64,000 nucleotides of DNA from Candidatus Zixiibacteriota bacterium (GTDB lineage Bacteria; Zixibacteria; MSB-5A5; DG-27): positions 1 to 64,000 of the forward strand of contig JAUWHO010000023.1 in NCBI GenBank assembly GCA_030605835.1, in the 5' to 3' direction. The notes beneath the pieces were generated by a model, which was given only the letters and a program-made list of their open reading frames with translations, searched no databases and was not told the DNA's origin. Within the stretch, counting starts at the first letter, position 1, and each line of letters starts with the position of its first letter. This document shows, piece after piece, positions 1-11,230 of this stretch. A program made the position numbers and the translations under genes.

Positions 1-432
1 ACATGCATCCTCGGTGGGCGAGTGGCCGAGAAGCTGGTGTTCAATCAATATACCACTGGAGCCGGCGACGACATCGAACGAGCTACCGCCCTGGCTCGAA
101 AAATGGTCTGCCATTGGGGGATGTCGGAGAAGCTGGGACCCTTGACCTTCGGGAAGACGGAAGAGCAGATCTTCTTGGGGAGGGAGATTGCCAAGCGGAG
201 AGACTACTCCGAACAGACCGCCATCGAAATCGACCAGGAGGTCAAAGCCATCATCGGTAGAGCCGAGGGGAGGGCGACCGAGCTTTTAGGCGCCAACGTC
301 GACAAACTGCACCAGCTGGCGGAGGTGCTTTTGGAAAGGGAAATACTGGACGGAGAGGAAATAGACAAGATCCTGCGGGGGGAAGAGCTGGAACCGGCCA
401 AAGAGGTAACTCCCGGGAGTGGACAGAGCTAA
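1..432 (+). CDS. ftsH: ATP-dependent zinc metalloprotease FtsH, C-terminal part (5' end outside window)
   Basis: This is the tail of the membrane-bound AAA+ protease that degrades unneeded membrane and short-lived cytosolic proteins. The frame is open from base 1 and reads LGGRVAEKLVF, then TTGAGDDIERAT and ARKMVCHWGMS, all hallmarks of the FtsH peptidase domain. The AAA domain and the HEXXH zinc motif lie before the window. The C-terminus, rich in E and K after LLEREILDGEEIDKIL, is the usual variable tail. The stop overlaps the folE start by 14 bases, which suggests translational coupling and one transcript running into the folate genes. Confidence 0.93.
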   Translation, partial: TCILGGRVAEKLVFNQYTTGAGDDIERATALARKMVCHWGMSEKLGPLTFGKTEEQIFLGREIAKRRDYSEQTAIEIDQEVKAIIGRAEGRATELLGANVDKLHQLAEVLLEREILDGEEIDKILRGEELEPAKEVTPGSGQS

Positions 433-997
433 AGCAGAGAAGGCGGTGCGGGAGCTTCTGGAGTCCATAGGGGAGGACCCCGATCGTCCCGGGCTGAAGG
501 AAACCGCCCGCAGGGTTGCGGATTTCTATCGGGAGTTCTTCTCGGGACTCTCTCGAGACCCCCAGGCGGAGCTGAAATCGGGCATCTTTCAGAGCTCCGA
601 AGGATCGCCCACCACCGAGGGGGGGATGGTTGCCACCAAAGATATCAACTTCCATTCTCTGTGCGAGCACGATCTTCTCCCCTTTTTTGGAAAAGTCGGC
701 ATCGTTTACATTCCGGACGGAGGCCGCATTGCGGGGTTTTCCCAACTGGCCCGAACGGTGGAGATCTTCTCCCACCGACCCCAATTGCAGGAGCGATTGA
801 CCAGCCAAGTAGCGGACACCATCCAGGAGGTTTTAAGGCCAAAGGGAGTTTTGGTGCTGGTGGAAGCCGAACAGCTCTGTCTCAGCATGCGCGGCTTAAA
901 GAAGCCGGGAATAGTCACGGTCACTTCAGCGTTCACCGGGATCCTGAAAGAGGAAGCCACCAGGGCGGAGGCCTTAACGCTGCTTAAAGGGAGGTAG
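419..997 (+). CDS. folE: GTP cyclohydrolase I family protein with altered metal/catalytic residues
   Basis: FolE converts GTP to dihydroneopterin triphosphate, the first step of folate synthesis. The protein has 192 residues, close to the family norm, and uses a GTG start inside the end of ftsH. Family blocks are clear: GEDPDRPGLKETARRVADFY near the N-terminus, the CEHx zinc motif at 82-85, RPQLQERLTSQVAD, and EAExLCLSMRG around 149-159. It is unusual at two key sites. The second His of CEHH is Asp (D85) and the His two residues before the second zinc Cys is Gln (Q152). C82, H84 and C154 remain. From E. coli FolE knowledge, these positions are a zinc ligand and a catalytic His. It is probably a divergent FolE, but a changed reaction is possible. 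Confidence 0.85.
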   Translation: MDRAKAEKAVRELLESIGEDPDRPGLKETARRVADFYREFFSGLSRDPQAELKSGIFQSSEGSPTTEGGMVATKDINFHSLCEHDLLPFFGKVGIVYIPDGGRIAGFSQLARTVEIFSHRPQLQERLTSQVADTIQEVLRPKGVLVLVEAEQLCLSMRGLKKPGIVTVTSAFTGILKEEATRAEALTLLKGR

Positions 998-1072
998 AAA
1001 TCAGAAGACCGATGATCGTTGGGGCTTCCATATTATAAGCCCTAACTCACAGATTCCGAACTTTCCACAGAG

Positions 1073-1101
1073 TTGACTTAAAGGACCGGAGTTTTTATCT
1101 T
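1073..1101 (+). promoter_or_regulatory. Putative sigma-70-type promoter for the PhzF gene
   Basis: TTGACT and TATCTT are separated by exactly 17 bases and lie about 70 bases before the PhzF-family start, in the only sizeable gap of the ftsH-obg run. The -35 box matches consensus at 5 of 6 positions and the -10 box at 4 of 6. This is inferred from sequence alone. Confidence 0.45.
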
Positions 1102-1170
1102 GTGTTTGAGTGAGTTCTTGCTCACTTTCTCTGAAGTTAGATTTGGAGTTTAAGTCTTTCGTGGTGGCAG

Positions 1171-2079
1171 ATGAAATCTTACAAGTTCTTTCAGGTTGAC
1201 GTCTTTACCGAAACCCCTTTTGCGGGGAATCCGTTGGCGGTCATTCCCGAACCGGAGGACCTCTCGGAGGGCCTGATGCAGAAGATCGCAAGGGAGATGC
1301 ACCTATCCGAGACCAGTTTTGTTTTCCCTCCGGAGAGGCCCGAAGCCAATTTCAGATTGAGAATTTTCACTCCAACTCACGAGATTCCCTTCGCCGGCCA
1401 CCCGGTAATAGGCAGCGCGCACATTCTATCTACGGAGGGCTACTTCAAATTCGACGGAGGCAAACGTGTGCTCCGTTTTGAGCTCGGGATCGGCAGAATC
1501 GAGGTCACAAGGGGGAAGTTCTCCGGAGCAGAAGAGTGTCTGACCATGCGGCAGCCCCTTCCCAAGTTCGCCGACTACGGTGGCGACCGCAAACAGATAG
1601 TGGAACTGCTGGGGTTGAGCGCCACCTCGGAGTTGGCGGAGGATTTGCCCATAAAAGTGATTTCCACCGGCTCGCCGTTTCTGATGATTCCCCTGCGCTC
1701 GGAGGAGTCGTTGAAGAGAGTCAAGGTGAACTTGAGCATTCTGGAGAAAGTATCGGTAGTCGCAGGCACCACCGCGGTGGCGCCTTTCGTGGTCAACTAT
1801 CCCGGAGCTGGGGAGGTCACCACCAGGGTTTTTGCCCCCTTCTTTGGGGTGCCGGAGGATCCGGCAACCGGCTCCGCGGCCGGCTGTTTCGGGAGCTATA
1901 TGATCACGGTCTTCGGGCCCGGGAAGTCCAAGACCCGGGAGTTCACCATAAATCAGGGCGCAGAATTGGGGCGCCCGAGTCGCATCTTCGTCAGAGTTCA
2001 CCTGCAGGGCAAAGGCATCGTCGGGGTTGAGGTCGGAGGCTCGGTGGTGAAGGTCGCCGAAGGAGTTTTGAAATTCTGA
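1171..2079 (+). CDS. PhzF family isomerase/epimerase
   Basis: A 302-residue protein of the PhzF (diaminopimelate-epimerase fold) family. The N-terminus FFQVDVFTETPFAGNPLAV, the catalytic-Glu segment HLSETSF (E47), FTPTHEIPFAGHP, and the C-terminal-domain motif EDPATGSAAG (about residue 229) are all diagnostic. Length is normal for the family. The substrate cannot be read from sequence, since PhzF homologues outside phenazine clusters are mostly uncharacterised and no phenazine genes are nearby. It sits between folE and folP with its own likely promoter, so a pterin-related role is conceivable but unsupported by known family members. Confidence 0.85.
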   Translation: MKSYKFFQVDVFTETPFAGNPLAVIPEPEDLSEGLMQKIAREMHLSETSFVFPPERPEANFRLRIFTPTHEIPFAGHPVIGSAHILSTEGYFKFDGGKRVLRFELGIGRIEVTRGKFSGAEECLTMRQPLPKFADYGGDRKQIVELLGLSATSELAEDLPIKVISTGSPFLMIPLRSEESLKRVKVNLSILEKVSVVAGTTAVAPFVVNYPGAGEVTTRVFAPFFGVPEDPATGSAAGCFGSYMITVFGPGKSKTREFTINQGAELGRPSRIFVRVHLQGKGIVGVEVGGSVVKVAEGVLKF

Positions 2080-2113
2080 GGCTCAGATCAAGAGGCGTCA
2101 ACCTGGTTGGATT

Positions 2114-2956
2114 ATGCTCCCCAAGATAGTCCTGAAAAACAAGACCCTAGACTTCTCCCAACGAGCTTACATAATGGGGGTGTTGAACCTCACCCCGGAT
2201 TCGTTCTTCGACGGCCGGAGGTTCCCTGAGCCCGAGGCCGCGGTGCAGCACGCCTTTCGGATGGAGGCGGAGGGGGCTGACATCATCGACCTCGGGGGGG
2301 AATCGACCCGACCGGGAGCCCAGGCCGTTCCCTTGAAGGAGGAGTTCAGAAGGGTCCTGCCAGTTCTTAAGAGGCTGTCGGGAAGGCTGAAGGTGCCGAT
2401 CTCCATCGACACTTACAAATCTGAGGTGGCAGAGAGGTGCATCCAATGCGGCGCCGAGATGGTGAACGACATCAGCGGTCTCTACTTCGACCCCAGGATG
2501 AAAGAGATCGTTGCCCGCCATCAGGTCCCGGTAATCGTTATGCACATGAAAGGAACTCCCCGAGACATGCAGAAGGATCCACAATACCGGGATCTAATTG
2601 GTGAAATCCTCTCTTTCTTCAGAGAGAGCATCTCTCGAGCAGACGCCGCCGGAGTCCCCGCCGACAAGATCATCATCGACCCCGGGATCGGCTTCGGGAA
2701 GAGCTTCGCTCACAACCTTGATATCCTCAAAGGGCTCGAGAGCTTCAAGGTCTTGGGCAAGCCGATCATGGTGGGTGTTTCCCGCAAATCCTTTCTGGGG
2801 AAGATCTTAGACCTGCCGGTGGATGAGCGTCTGGAGGGCTCGATTGCGGCGGCTCTGTATGCGGTTCTCAGAGGAGCCAATATCGTCCGAGTTCACGATG
2901 TCGCCGCTACCGTCAGAGCCTTGAGGACCGTCGAAGCCATTCAAAGGGCAGCTTAG
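2114..2956 (+). CDS. folP: Dihydropteroate synthase
   Basis: FolP condenses 6-hydroxymethyl-dihydropterin pyrophosphate with p-aminobenzoate to give dihydropteroate. The 280-residue TIM-barrel protein shows the standard blocks in order: MGVLNLTPDSFFDG (the flexible pterin loop), DIIDLGGESTRPGA, ISIDTYKSEVA, NDISG, VIVMHMKGTP, IIIDPGIGFGKS, and the C-terminal GVSRKSFLG and RVHDVAAT. No key block is missing. It ends only 4 bases before the diadenylate cyclase start, so the two are surely co-transcribed. FolB and FolK, needed for the steps between folE and folP, are not in the window. Confidence 0.95.
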   Translation: MLPKIVLKNKTLDFSQRAYIMGVLNLTPDSFFDGRRFPEPEAAVQHAFRMEAEGADIIDLGGESTRPGAQAVPLKEEFRRVLPVLKRLSGRLKVPISIDTYKSEVAERCIQCGAEMVNDISGLYFDPRMKEIVARHQVPVIVMHMKGTPRDMQKDPQYRDLIGEILSFFRESISRADAAGVPADKIIIDPGIGFGKSFAHNLDILKGLESFKVLGKPIMVGVSRKSFLGKILDLPVDERLEGSIAAALYAVLRGANIVRVHDVAATVRALRTVEAIQRAA

Positions 2957-2960
2957 CCAG

Positions 2961-4735
<1,775 letters not shown>

Positions 4736-4739
4736 AGAA

Positions 4740-5837
4740 GTGAACCAGGAGAGCTTAAAATACCTCCTCGCGCTGGCGACGGTGCCAGACGTGGGACCGC
4801 TACGGTTTCGGTCGCTCCTCGGACATTTTCGGGGAGCAAGGGAGGTCTTCGAAGCACCCCGGAGGGAGCTGGCGGAACTGCCGCAGATAGGCCCCAAGAC
4901 CGCTCAAGAGATCAAAAGCTTCGACCGCTGGGACTTCGTGGAAAAGCAGCTGAGCTGGTCAAACGAGATCGGAGCTAAGTTCCTCAGTTTTGACGACGGC
5001 TTTTACCCCGCGAACCTGAAGAATATCCCCGATGCACCCCCGCTTCTGTATATGCGCGGCGAGGTCCTGCCCCAGGATGAAAAGGCGATAGCGGTGGTGG
5101 GGAGCAGAACCTTCACCAATTACGGCAGAAAGGCCACCGAGAAGATCGTCAGCCATCTGGCGGAGTTGGGGGTAACCATCATAAGCGGCCTGGCCCGGGG
5201 GATCGACAGCTGCGCCCATCGCTCAGCCCTGCAGGCTGGAGGTCGAACCATCGCCGTCTTCGGCTGCGGGCTGGATCGCATCTATCCCACGGAGAATGGA
5301 AAGTTGGCTCAAGAGATTCTCTCCTCTGGGGCCTGGCTGTCGGAGTTCCCTCTGGGCACCGAACCTGTGGGGGTCAACTTCCCCAGGCGGAACCGCCTCA
5401 TAAGCGGGCTTTCCCTCGGGGTGGTGGTCGTGGAGGCCGGCGAGAAAAGCGGGGCACTCCTCACCGCCAGAGAGGCCTTGGAGCAGAATAGGGAAGTATT
5501 CGCGGTCCCCGGGGACATCACTAAAGCCACCAGCCGGGGGACAAATTCCCTCATCAAGCAGGGAGCGAAGCTGGTTACCGGGTTGGAGGACATATTGGAG
5601 GAGTTGAGGGGTCTCGGGATCAAGAGCAGAGAGAGAAAAGCGCAGGAAGAGAGGCAGCTATCCCTGCCACCCGAAGAGAGAAAGCTTTACGACTCTCTGG
5701 GGGAGACCCCCTTGCACATCGACGAGCTTGCAGAAACCCTAAAGAGGAAGACCTCCCAGGTTTTGGCAACGCTTCTGGGGTTGGAATTGAAGGGCTTGGT
5801 CAGGCAATTGCCGGGGAAGAGATTTATCAGAGAATAG
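4740..5837 (+). CDS. dprA: DNA-processing protein DprA (Smf)
   Basis: DprA loads RecA on incoming single-stranded DNA during natural transformation. The 365-residue protein starts with GTG, 4 bases after obg. Residues 1-60 form a SAM/HhH-like helical segment (VPDVGPLRFRSLLGHF ... IGPKTAQEI). The Rossmann-like DprA domain then shows AIAVVGSRTFTNYGRK, ISGLARGIDSCAH, GCGLDRIYP, FPRRNRLISGLS and the AREALEQNREVFAVPG block. The last 65 residues form a winged-helix domain (LHIDELAETLKRKTSQVLATLLGLELKG). With the type IV pilin locus near 50 kb, it makes competence plausible, though no ComEA/EC is visible here. Confidence 0.95.
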   Translation: MNQESLKYLLALATVPDVGPLRFRSLLGHFRGAREVFEAPRRELAELPQIGPKTAQEIKSFDRWDFVEKQLSWSNEIGAKFLSFDDGFYPANLKNIPDAPPLLYMRGEVLPQDEKAIAVVGSRTFTNYGRKATEKIVSHLAELGVTIISGLARGIDSCAHRSALQAGGRTIAVFGCGLDRIYPTENGKLAQEILSSGAWLSEFPLGTEPVGVNFPRRNRLISGLSLGVVVVEAGEKSGALLTAREALEQNREVFAVPGDITKATSRGTNSLIKQGAKLVTGLEDILEELRGLGIKSRERKAQEERQLSLPPEERKLYDSLGETPLHIDELAETLKRKTSQVLATLLGLELKGLVRQLPGKRFIRE

Positions 5838-5847
5838 GCAGAGCTCC

Positions 5848-5877
5848 GTCGCCGGAGGCGACTCACCTTCGGCGGGA
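5848..5877 (+). repeat. 30-bp dispersed palindromic element, copy 1
   Basis: GTCGCCGGAGGCGAC is a perfect 6-bp stem with a GGA loop. It is followed by 8 variable bases and GGCGGGA. The same arrangement occurs on the other strand at 55344-55373, with 25 of 30 positions equal by my count. It lies in the short gap between dprA and the HPr gene. Confidence 0.6.
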
Positions 5878-5894
5878 AGCCTGCAGGTCAACGT

Positions 5895-6161
5895 TTGATA
5901 AGAAAAGAGGTAAAGGTCATCAATCACCTGGGAGTACACGCCCGCCCCTCGGCTATGCTGGTGCAGACCGCGACCAAGTTCGACTCCGAGGTGCAGCTCC
6001 ATAAGGGAGATTTGCGGGTGAACGCCAAAAGCATCATGGGAGTGATGATGTTGGCGGCGGAGATGGGAAGCACCATAGTAATCACTGCCTCGGGAGAAGA
6101 CGAAGCAGAGGCGGTGAAAGCTCTGGCGCAGCTATTCGCTGACAAGTTCAACGAGGAGTGA
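5895..6161 (+). CDS. ptsH: Phosphocarrier protein HPr
   Basis: HPr is the small phosphocarrier of the phosphotransferase system, accepting phosphate from enzyme I. The 88-residue protein contains GVHARPSA with the phospho-acceptor His15 at the canonical position. NAKSIMGVMMLAA has Ser46, the regulatory site for HPr kinase in other bacteria. The start is a TTG (N-terminus MIRKEVKVINHLG). Enzyme I begins 21 bases after its stop. No EII permease or HPr kinase gene is in the window, so a regulatory rather than transport role is possible. Confidence 0.93.
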   Translation: MIRKEVKVINHLGVHARPSAMLVQTATKFDSEVQLHKGDLRVNAKSIMGVMMLAAEMGSTIVITASGEDEAEAVKALAQLFADKFNEE

Positions 6162-6182
6162 GATCGGACTGGAGTCGAGAAA

Positions 6183-7958
<1,776 letters not shown>

Positions 7959-7961
7959 AAA

Positions 7962-9059
7962 ATGAAATCTCTCGACGATCTAAGCTACATCAAGAAAATC
8001 GACCCCCAGGGGATGTATGATTTGCTTCTCTCTTTCCCCGTGCAAGTGGACACGGCCTATGCAATTGGACAGAGATGTCCTCTGCCCGAGGTAAAGCCCT
8101 CCTCTGTGAAGAACATTGTAGTCGCCGGTATGGGCGGTTCCGCCATCGGCGGAGACCTGGCTCGATCCTATTTAGCAGAAGATTTGAAGATACCGTTTTT
8201 GATTTGTCGGAATTACACTCTTCCCGGCTTCGTGGGACCGGATTCGCTCGTGATCGCCTCCAGTTATTCCGGTAATACTGAAGAGACACTCGAAGCTTAT
8301 CAGCAAGCAAAAGATGCCGGCGCAAAGCTTCTGGCCATAACCACGGGAGGGGAACTGGCCAAGAAGGCAAACGCCGATGGAATTCCTCTGATTAAGATCC
8401 CCCCTGGGCTTCCGCCGAGGGCCGCGCTCGGTTATTCCTTTGTACCTTTATTGGTCTCTCTGTGGCGCTTGAAACTTGCCCCTGACAGATGTATGGACTT
8501 TTTCGAAGGCGAGCACATTTTGAAAGAGGGACTGGAGGAATACAAGATTGAGGTGCCGGCACAGGAAAACCTCGCCAAAGAGATAGCGACACAGCTTCAC
8601 CGGAAGCTGCCCATAGTCTATTCTGCCACCGACCATTTCGATGCCGTTGCGGTTCGCTTCAAGGGACAGCTTTGCGAAAACAGCAAGATGCTCTCCTTTT
8701 TCAACTTCTTCCCGGAGTTCAACCACAACGAGCTGGTGGGCTGGAACAAGCTCTACGACCTCTCCGCCGAAGGTGGATCCGACTCTGTCGGACAACCCCA
8801 CCTTGCGGTTGTAATTCTCAGAGACGAAGATGACCACCATCGCATCAAACGAAGAATGGAATTGGTAAAAGGGATAGTAGAAGACCTGCAGGTTCCTGTT
8901 TACGAGCTGGAAAGTAAGGGAAGTTGCCTTTTGGAGAGGATGTTCTCCCTGATTCAACTGGGGGATTTCATCAGTTTCTATCTGGCGATATTAAACGAGG
9001 TGGACCCAACGCCGGTAAAGGCTATCGATTATCTAAAAAGTGAGCTGGCAAAGAGCTGA
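7962..9059 (+). CDS. Bifunctional phosphoglucose/phosphomannose isomerase (SIS domain)
   Basis: This enzyme type interconverts glucose-6-P, fructose-6-P and mannose-6-P. The 365-residue protein has the N-terminal SIS domain with GMGGSAIGGDLARSYL, PLICRNY-like FLICRNYTLPGFV, and SSYSGNTEETLEAY (the sugar-phosphate serine cluster). The second SIS domain follows with IVYSATDHFDAVAVRFKGQLCENSK, FFPEFNHNELVGW (Glu and His expected in catalysis) and a C-terminal helix ending in PVKAIDYLKSELAK. These are standard for the PGI/PMI family of archaea and deep-branching bacteria. It forms the end of the ptsH-ptsI operon. Confidence 0.92.
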   Translation: MKSLDDLSYIKKIDPQGMYDLLLSFPVQVDTAYAIGQRCPLPEVKPSSVKNIVVAGMGGSAIGGDLARSYLAEDLKIPFLICRNYTLPGFVGPDSLVIASSYSGNTEETLEAYQQAKDAGAKLLAITTGGELAKKANADGIPLIKIPPGLPPRAALGYSFVPLLVSLWRLKLAPDRCMDFFEGEHILKEGLEEYKIEVPAQENLAKEIATQLHRKLPIVYSATDHFDAVAVRFKGQLCENSKMLSFFNFFPEFNHNELVGWNKLYDLSAEGGSDSVGQPHLAVVILRDEDDHHRIKRRMELVKGIVEDLQVPVYELESKGSCLLERMFSLIQLGDFISFYLAILNEVDPTPVKAIDYLKSELAKS

Positions 9060-9151
9060 TGTAATCTTTCCACTTATGTACCCACTGCTGTGACAATCAC
9101 TGTTGCCTATGTTGTTGGTTGCAGGTTACAGCAAGAAGTAGACTGGGAGCC

Positions 9152-10039
9152 GTGTTGGAGAAATTCGGATATGTTCTCATTTTCGTCGGTCTAGCAGCGG
9201 CACTCTGGCGGGTTAAGATCTGGCGAGAGAATATTTGGGCCTCCGTGGTTGTGTATTCTCTGTTTATATTCGTGGGTATCTTTCTCATAATGCAGGACCG
9301 CATTGTTGAAGTGACTGTCTCGCACCTTGGTGCTTTTAAGACGCTCGCCAAGGAGGCAACAGTAGAAGTAGACCAGATAAAACAGCTAAGACGGGATATG
9401 GAGGCTGGTATAGACTCGGTTGCTAGAGAGGCGACACAGGTCAGGCAACTTTACGAGGAGCTCGCAAACAAAACGGAGTTAGCAGACCGGAAGCTCCACT
9501 CGATCCGCAATGCACAGCAGGAGGCTTCCACAATCTTATCAGAGCTTCAGGAGGTGACGGAATTCAATGAGGCGGTTGTGGTTGCTCAGAACGGTGACAG
9601 AAGGGCGTTCGACAGGTTGAAAGCTTGGGCCAATGACCCATCATACCGCTTCTCAGCGCAAGCGGGAAGTGCTGTCAAATCCATTATGAATGACCACTGG
9701 GAACCTTACTATGTTGAGGGATTCACTTATCCGTGGCCTCCCGGCACAGACCATTCGAACATCTCGTTGGCAGAAGTTCGCCACAAGTATGCGTCTTCAC
9801 CTGAGTACAAGGTGCATCTCATAGAGTATGTCTGGTATCGTGAGGACTTGCCCACGAGGGATAGAATGCAGTTCCTCGTTGAGGTCATCGAAAACGACGA
9901 GAGTCTTGAGGCTGTTGAGTACGCGGGCAGGTATTTGATTCAAGGGGCGCGCGATATCAAACATCGCCTCGAAGTCTGCCCCATCGACGTAGAATTCCTA
10001 CTGGACTGGTGGGAAAACAACAAACACCAGTTCAAATAA
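9152..10039 (+). CDS. Membrane protein with coiled coil, function unknown
   Basis: I do not recognise this family. The preferred GTG start at 9152 has GGGAG five bases upstream. An in-frame TTG at 9119 is the alternative. Two hydrophobic segments occupy residues 5-50 (FGYVLIFVGLAAALW; IWASVVVYSLFIFVGIFLIM). A long heptad-rich stretch follows (about 70-155, with KQLRRDMEAGIDSV and ADRKLHSIRNAQQEAST). The C-terminal 130 residues are soluble, aromatic-rich and HEAT-like (RDRMQFLVEVIENDESLEAVEYAG). Base use looks less GC-rich than its neighbours, which hints at acquisition. It stands alone between two housekeeping operons. Confidence 0.7.
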   Translation: MLEKFGYVLIFVGLAAALWRVKIWRENIWASVVVYSLFIFVGIFLIMQDRIVEVTVSHLGAFKTLAKEATVEVDQIKQLRRDMEAGIDSVAREATQVRQLYEELANKTELADRKLHSIRNAQQEASTILSELQEVTEFNEAVVVAQNGDRRAFDRLKAWANDPSYRFSAQAGSAVKSIMNDHWEPYYVEGFTYPWPPGTDHSNISLAEVRHKYASSPEYKVHLIEYVWYREDLPTRDRMQFLVEVIENDESLEAVEYAGRYLIQGARDIKHRLEVCPIDVEFLLDWWENNKHQFK

Positions 10040-10097
10040 GAGTGCCCAATTAAACATTTGCTGAGATAAATCCCGGAACCGATATCGAGGATACCCC

Positions 10098-11072
10098 ATG
10101 AAAGCAATCATACCAGCGGCCGGCATTGGAACTCGGCTTAGGCCCCATACCTATACGGAACCCAAGGTGCTTCTGCACGTCGCTGGCAAGCCGATGCTGG
10201 CCCACATCTTGGATGAATTAGTCGAGCTGGGGATTGAGGAGGTCGTCATCGTCATCGGCCCTATGGGCGAAAAGATCGCAGATTTCGTGGAGAAGAACTA
10301 CAAGTTCAAGGCTCATTTCGTCAAACAGACGCAACTGCTGGGCCTGGGTCATGCCGTCAAAACGACCGCCAAATACTTCGACAACGAGCCACTCCTCATC
10401 GTCTTAGGCGATACCATCTTTGAAGCCGACTTGAAAAGCGTCATCAACTCCGAATATGACTCCATCGGCACCAAATATGTCGATGACCCCCGCAGGTTCG
10501 GAATCGCCGAGGTGGAAGACGGCTTCATCACTGAGCTGATAGAAAAACCTCCAAAGCCGAAATCACACCAGGCGCTGGTGGGGCTTTACTACATAAAGAG
10601 CACCGATCTATTGAAGGAGTGTCTTCAGGAAATCGTCGACAAGGATATGCGCACTAAGGGGGAATATCAGCTCACCGATGCTCTCCAGCTGATGGTGAAA
10701 AAGGGCGCCAAGATGACCACCTTCAACGTGGAAGGCTGGTATGACTGTGGAAATGTAGAAACGACGCTTGAGACCAACCGTAGGCTCTTGGCCAAATTGC
10801 CTCCACCGCGGGAGATCAAGGGTTCAGTCTTGATTCCGCCAACCTATGTCTCTTCCTCCGCGAAGATCGAGAACTCCATCATCGGCCCCGATGTCTCCAT
10901 CGCCGATGAGGCCACAATCAAGCACTCCATAATCCGTAATTCCATCATCAGCGAGGGTGCCTCGGTAAGCAACTCCATTCTGGAGAGTTCCCTAATTGGC
11001 AAGAATGCTCAGGTCTCAATGGCTTTCGGAGAACTCAACGTCGGCGATTCCTCTCAGGTGGGCCACGGCTAA
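10098..11072 (+). CDS. Sugar-phosphate nucleotidyltransferase with C-terminal left-handed beta-helix
   Basis: This enzyme activates a sugar-1-phosphate with an NTP. The N-terminal Rossmann-like domain opens with MKAIIPAAGIGTRLRPHTYTEPK (the GxGxRxxPxT nucleotide loop). It continues with GKPMLAHILDELVELGIEEVVIV, the LGDTIFEAD metal-site region, RRFGIAEVEDG and IEKPPKPKSH, and the sugar-site GWYDCGNVETTLE. After residue about 245, hexapeptide-like repeats (SAKIENSIIGPDVSIADEATIKHSIIRNSII) form a left-handed beta-helix, as in RmlA3/GlmU-like archaeal enzymes. Whether it uses UTP, dTTP or GTP cannot be decided. It probably feeds envelope glycan synthesis. Confidence 0.88.
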   Translation: MKAIIPAAGIGTRLRPHTYTEPKVLLHVAGKPMLAHILDELVELGIEEVVIVIGPMGEKIADFVEKNYKFKAHFVKQTQLLGLGHAVKTTAKYFDNEPLLIVLGDTIFEADLKSVINSEYDSIGTKYVDDPRRFGIAEVEDGFITELIEKPPKPKSHQALVGLYYIKSTDLLKECLQEIVDKDMRTKGEYQLTDALQLMVKKGAKMTTFNVEGWYDCGNVETTLETNRRLLAKLPPPREIKGSVLIPPTYVSSSAKIENSIIGPDVSIADEATIKHSIIRNSIISEGASVSNSILESSLIGKNAQVSMAFGELNVGDSSQVGHG

Positions 11073-11110
11073 TCCCGCCTGTTCTTTGTAACCATCCGTT
11101 CTTCTAAAGC

Positions 11111-11139
11111 TTGACTATTGAGTGTCGAATCCTTAGATT
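11111..11139 (+). promoter_or_regulatory. Putative sigma-70-type promoter for metK
   Basis: TTGACT and TAGATT are separated by 17 bases, about 90 bases before the metK start. No SAM or SAH riboswitch fold was recognised in the leader between this promoter and the gene. Confidence 0.4.
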
Positions 11140-11230
11140 AGATAACTTTTTCTGAAGGATCTAGACAAATCAAGGAGTGAGTATCTACCTTCAAGGGGGG
11201 AATCCAGCCAAACAGAATAGCGGAGATAAA

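Noticed and set aside
11073-11230. A SAM-responsive riboswitch before metK
   Set aside because: I could not lay out the conserved core of any known SAM or SAH riboswitch. Only a promoter is supportable.
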